From NCBI RefSeq assembly GCF_039539485.1, contig NZ_BAABDF010000005.1, positions 1 to 64,000 on the forward strand: a stretch of 64,000 bases of DNA, in the 5' to 3' direction. The stretch is from Celeribacter arenosi (lineage in GTDB: Bacteria > Pseudomonadota > Alphaproteobacteria > Rhodobacterales > Rhodobacteraceae). The translations under genes and the position numbers were made by a program. Under the pieces are notes generated by a model. It worked only from the letters and a program-made list of their open reading frames with translations, was not told the origin of the DNA and searched no databases. This document shows positions 61,538 to 64,000 of this stretch, in pieces (within the stretch, counting starts at the first letter, position 1; every line of letters begins with the position of its first letter).

Positions 61538-62767
61538 ATGGTGCAGAGCGACCCATCCCGAGATCAAAGCGCGGTCGCTGTGAGCGCTTCACTGCGCGCA
61601 CTTCGTCGCCCGCTCGTCGGTATTTTTCTCCTCATGAGCATCGCCGCACTCGCCTATGCGCGGATGTTCCTCATGCCCGTGGTTCTGGCAATACTTCTCG
61701 CGCTGGTCTTTGCGCCGCTGCGGCGTTTTCTTGAACGCATCGGCTTGCCATCTCCTGCAGCGGCGGCGGCTATTCTGTTTGGGTTCATTCTGGGCATATC
61801 GGTGGTTGTCGCCAGCGTTGCCGTTCCAGCCAGCGAATGGATCAAGGATGCCCCGCAAATTCTGCGCAAAGTCGAATGGAAATTTCAGGATTTGAGGCCG
61901 GCCACCGACCGGTTGCGCGAAATCGAAAGCCAAATCAGCGACATAGTTTCCCCAGATGCGACTCCCGCCACGGGAGACACGGCGCGCTCCGAAGACCAAT
62001 CGAACAACGCCGGCGAAGCAGCATCGGAGCCTGACGGCGAAAACGCGACCATCGTTGTGGCTGAACCCCAAGGTGAATTGCAGGGGTTGGGGTCAACTTT
62101 GGCGCTCGCGCCGCCTGTGATTGCGCAACTCGTTTTCACTTTGCTCCTGCTGTTTTTCCTGCTGGCCTCTGGCGACATGTTCCTCGAAAAAGTCGTGCAG
62201 GCCGCGCCAACAAAGACCGAAAAGCGCCGTGTGGTCGAAGTGGTTTTCGACATTGAACGCAAACTCTCGCGCTACCTGTTTACCATCACGCTCATCAACG
62301 CGGGGCTGGGCGCCTCCATCGGGATTGCGATGTGGCTGCTCGGTATGCCGAACCCTCTGTTGTTCGCGGTGATCGGTTTCCTGTTCAATTTCGCCCCCTA
62401 TATCGGCGCCCTTGCGGGGACGGGCATTGCGATGGCTGTCGGGATCGTGTCGCTCGACACGCTTTGGGCAGGTGTCGGCGCAGGCGCCATCTATTTTGCG
62501 CTGACCTCGATTGAGGGGCAGCTGGTGACGCCATGGTTCGTGGGCCGCAACCTGCGGCTCAACACGGTCGTGGTCTTTGTCTCGGTGATGTTCTGGGCGT
62601 GGCTGTGGTCCGCTGTGGGTATCCTCGTGGCAACGCCGCTTCTCGTCGCGCTCAGAGTGCTGTGCGACCACATTCCCTCACTCGCGCCAATCGGGGCGAT
62701 GTTGTCGGAAAGGGACCGCCCGGGGGATAAGGCCGCCCCTGCACCCGGCAATCCGGAACGTCAGTAG
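61538..62767 (+). CDS. AI-2E family transporter
   Basis: The 409-residue membrane protein has about eight helices in the AI-2E/PerM pattern, with the conserved FAPYIGALAGTGIAMAVG and VTPWFVGRNLRLN near the C-terminus. A ~70-residue acidic loop (about residues 120-190) separates the N-terminal helices from the core. Substrate is not known. It lies 71 bases after dat and overlaps the convergent RTX gene end by 7 bases. Confidence 0.9.
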   Translation: MVQSDPSRDQSAVAVSASLRALRRPLVGIFLLMSIAALAYARMFLMPVVLAILLALVFAPLRRFLERIGLPSPAAAAAILFGFILGISVVVASVAVPASEWIKDAPQILRKVEWKFQDLRPATDRLREIESQISDIVSPDATPATGDTARSEDQSNNAGEAASEPDGENATIVVAEPQGELQGLGSTLALAPPVIAQLVFTLLLLFFLLASGDMFLEKVVQAAPTKTEKRRVVEVVFDIERKLSRYLFTITLINAGLGASIGIAMWLLGMPNPLLFAVIGFLFNFAPYIGALAGTGIAMAVGIVSLDTLWAGVGAGAIYFALTSIEGQLVTPWFVGRNLRLNTVVVFVSVMFWAWLWSAVGILVATPLLVALRVLCDHIPSLAPIGAMLSERDRPGDKAAPAPGNPERQ

Positions 62768-63585
62768 AACCCGACTCTGGTGTAGGTGATGAATGGGATG
62801 TCGGCCGCACCGAGTCCTTCCAGAAACATGATGTCCTGCCCGTCGAAATGGAGCATTAGACCGCCCGCGACCTCGAACAACTCCACAAGGGTTTCGTCGT
62901 GCCCCGTGCCCTGCCAGATCAGTTCGATCGCATCCTCGGCGGGGTCAAAATCGGTGACCGTAATCACGTCATCGCGGTCTGTCACAAGGCCCGCGATCTG
63001 ATCCGCCCCGGTACCCAGTGTCACCGTGTCGCCGTCATCGGCAAGAACAAAGTCCGCGCCTGCACCCGCGTCGATAATGTCGGCGGCGTCCGTGTCCTGC
63101 GCATCCAGCGCCGCGATTTCGTCGTTGCCATTACCGCCATCGATCACATTTGAGCCGTTTTGATCGACGATCACATCGTCGCCGTCGCCGCCGTAGATCC
63201 TGTCGTCGCCGGTCTGGCGGTAGTTGCCAACGAACACGTCTTCTTCGTCATAGGCAGAGCCGCTTACGTCGTCGCCATCTCCGAGGTCGATCAGATCGTC
63301 GCCAAAGCCGCCTTCGATCGCGTCGTTGCCGTCACCGCCGTTCAGGGTGTCATTGCCAGCGTTGCCAAAGATTATGTCGTCGCCGCCATTGCCATCCACA
63401 ATGTCAAAGCCCCCACCGGCGGAAATCATGTCACCCACGTCTGTGCCAATGATGTGCTCGGCGGCGTCCGTGCCGTTGAAGTCTTCGCCTTCGCTCACTT
63501 CTACGGTCGGGATATCATCGCCCGAAAACAACCAAAGCAATCCGATGCCTATCAATGCAGGCAGGAAGAATAGACCAAATTCCAT
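62761..63585 (-). CDS. RTX-type calcium-binding protein with N-terminal membrane helix
   Basis: The 274-residue protein has an N-terminal hydrophobic helix (about residues 2-21, FGLFFLPALIGIGLLWLFSG). Several RTX-like nonapeptide repeats (GGFGDDLID, GNAGNDTLN, GGDGNDAIE, GGDGDDVIV) follow in two blocks (about residues 58-110 and 132-160), with a C-terminal domain of unknown fold. Calcium would fold the repeats outside the cytoplasm. ATG 63585 has a GGGG site. The helix suggests anchoring rather than type I secretion. Confidence 0.88.
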   Translation of the reverse strand: MEFGLFFLPALIGIGLLWLFSGDDIPTVEVSEGEDFNGTDAAEHIIGTDVGDMISAGGGFDIVDGNGGDDIIFGNAGNDTLNGGDGNDAIEGGFGDDLIDLGDGDDVSGSAYDEEDVFVGNYRQTGDDRIYGGDGDDVIVDQNGSNVIDGGNGNDEIAALDAQDTDAADIIDAGAGADFVLADDGDTVTLGTGADQIAGLVTDRDDVITVTDFDPAEDAIELIWQGTGHDETLVELFEVAGGLMLHFDGQDIMFLEGLGAADIPFITYTRVGFY

Positions 63586-63743
63586 GAAATCACCCCAGTC
63601 GCGCAAACATTCAACGACGACGCTACTGCGCCGTACCCCCGCAAAGCAGTTTGACAGTGGCGATGGCGCGCCGTCAATCGCGCGTCACTATTGTCGCCGT
63701 AGGGTGGACAGTGTCCGACAGAATTCGCGGTTTGTGTGGGGAT

Positions 63744-64000
63744 TCAGGGGGTATCGTCGCTCCGCACATTCTCTGCAAAGGCGGTTTTGAATGCTGCCTG
63801 TTTTTCGGCGGAGGCCGCGGACTGATTCTGTGATTTCCAGTCCTCGTAGGGCATCCCGTAGTAGAGCTTGCGCGCGTCTTCCTTTGACATCTCGATGCCG
63901 CGTTCGTTTGCGGCCTCCTGCACCCAGCGGCTTAGGCAGTTGCGGCAGAAACCGGCGAGATTCATCATGTCGATATTCTGCACATCCGGCCGTTTGTTCA
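63744..64000 (-). CDS. DUF1244 family protein, 5' end outside the window
   Basis: The frame is open to the window edge on the minus strand. Visible residues begin KRPDVQNIDMMNLAGFCRNC and continue with LYYGMPYEDWKSQNQ, the DUF1244 pattern (SMc04008-like domain) with two conserved Cys. The GTG at 63983 is internal because homologous sequence continues upstream. About 20-25 residues of the N-terminus are missing. Function unknown. Confidence 0.9.
   Translation of the reverse strand, partial: NKRPDVQNIDMMNLAGFCRNCLSRWVQEAANERGIEMSKEDARKLYYGMPYEDWKSQNQSAASAEKQAAFKTAFAENVRSDDTP

Overview
The window reads as a chromosomal segment of an alphaproteobacterium of the order Rhodobacterales (Roseobacter/Rhodobacter group). 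This rests on protein families and gene orders I recognise from that group: a VPLPA-CTERM protein, the aa3-type oxidase small subunit IV, L-malyl-CoA/beta-methylmalyl-CoA lyase, phaA-phaB, dgcN-dgcA, a TIGR02302-type giant membrane protein next to lysA, and ftsEX followed by a PlsC-like acyltransferase. The DNA is GC-rich, genes are tightly packed on both strands, and many start/stop overlaps (ATGA, GTGA, TAATG) point to translational coupling. I see no insertion sequence, prophage, CRISPR array or tRNA gene.

Layout. The first 50 bases are the 3' end of a 5S rRNA with its terminator, followed by a heptanucleotide tandem array. At 0.25-3.3 kb lies a zinc-uptake locus (znuB, znuC, zur; znuA divergent) with a Zur-type palindrome between zur and znuA. 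At 3.4-6.1 kb are an S49 peptidase, a 55-residue zinc-ribbon membrane protein, a Na+/Ca2+ exchanger and a pteridine-reductase-like SDR. At 6.4-9.8 kb are uvrC, pgsA, moaD and moaE. At 9.8-15.7 kb are a coiled-coil/OmpA-BON envelope pair, ubiA, rsmE, a membrane protein and gshA. At 15.7-20.1 kb are DUF805, plsY, pyrC, two unknown membrane proteins and pyrB, the last four joined by 4-base overlaps. At 20.2-26.5 kb are a family 4 uracil-DNA glycosylase, moaB and an RND efflux pair whose adaptor contains a 66-base run of N.

At 26.5-32.2 kb are a DsbD-N-like secreted protein, yqgE, a DmdC-type acyl-CoA dehydrogenase coupled to a metallo-beta-lactamase-fold hydrolase and a DUF6173-like protein, the oxidase subunit IV and a lipoprotein. 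At 32.2-41.6 kb are azlDC, a membrane protein, greA with a terminator-like hairpin in its leader, ETF-ubiquinone oxidoreductase, a TPR protein, ispE, polyprenyl diphosphate synthase, DUF2007, a TrmN6-like methyltransferase and DUF465. At 41.6-45.5 kb are a DMT transporter, phaB-phaA and an EAL protein. At 45.8-52.9 kb are a TlpA-type thioredoxin, argH, an LptM-like small lipoprotein, lysA, the TIGR02302 protein and an MJ0042 zinc-ribbon protein. At 53-56.4 kb are ftsE, ftsX, a PlsC-like acyltransferase and accA. At 56.5-64 kb are a VPLPA-CTERM protein, a small Cys-rich ORF, mcl, the dgcN-dgcA-dat operon, an AI-2E family transporter, an RTX-repeat protein and a DUF1244 gene cut by the window end.

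How the genes work together. Themes are zinc homeostasis, phospholipid and envelope building (pgsA, plsY, PlsC-like, accA, FtsEX, OmpA-BON, LptM-like), pyrimidine synthesis, quinone and isoprenoid supply (ubiA, ispE, polyprenyl synthase) feeding ETF-QO and respiration, and acetyl-CoA/PHB carbon flow (phaAB and mcl, which in this order can link through the ethylmalonyl-CoA pathway). The most distinctive module is dgcN-dgcA-dat, which looks like a complete route funnelling D-amino acid nitrogen through D-glutamate to L-glutamate. I did not find an obviously undescribed multi-gene defence or mobile system. The least-explained items are the heptamer array, the coupled membrane proteins in the pyr operon, the OmpA-BON/coiled-coil pair, the small zinc-ribbon and Cys-rich proteins, and the greA leader hairpin.
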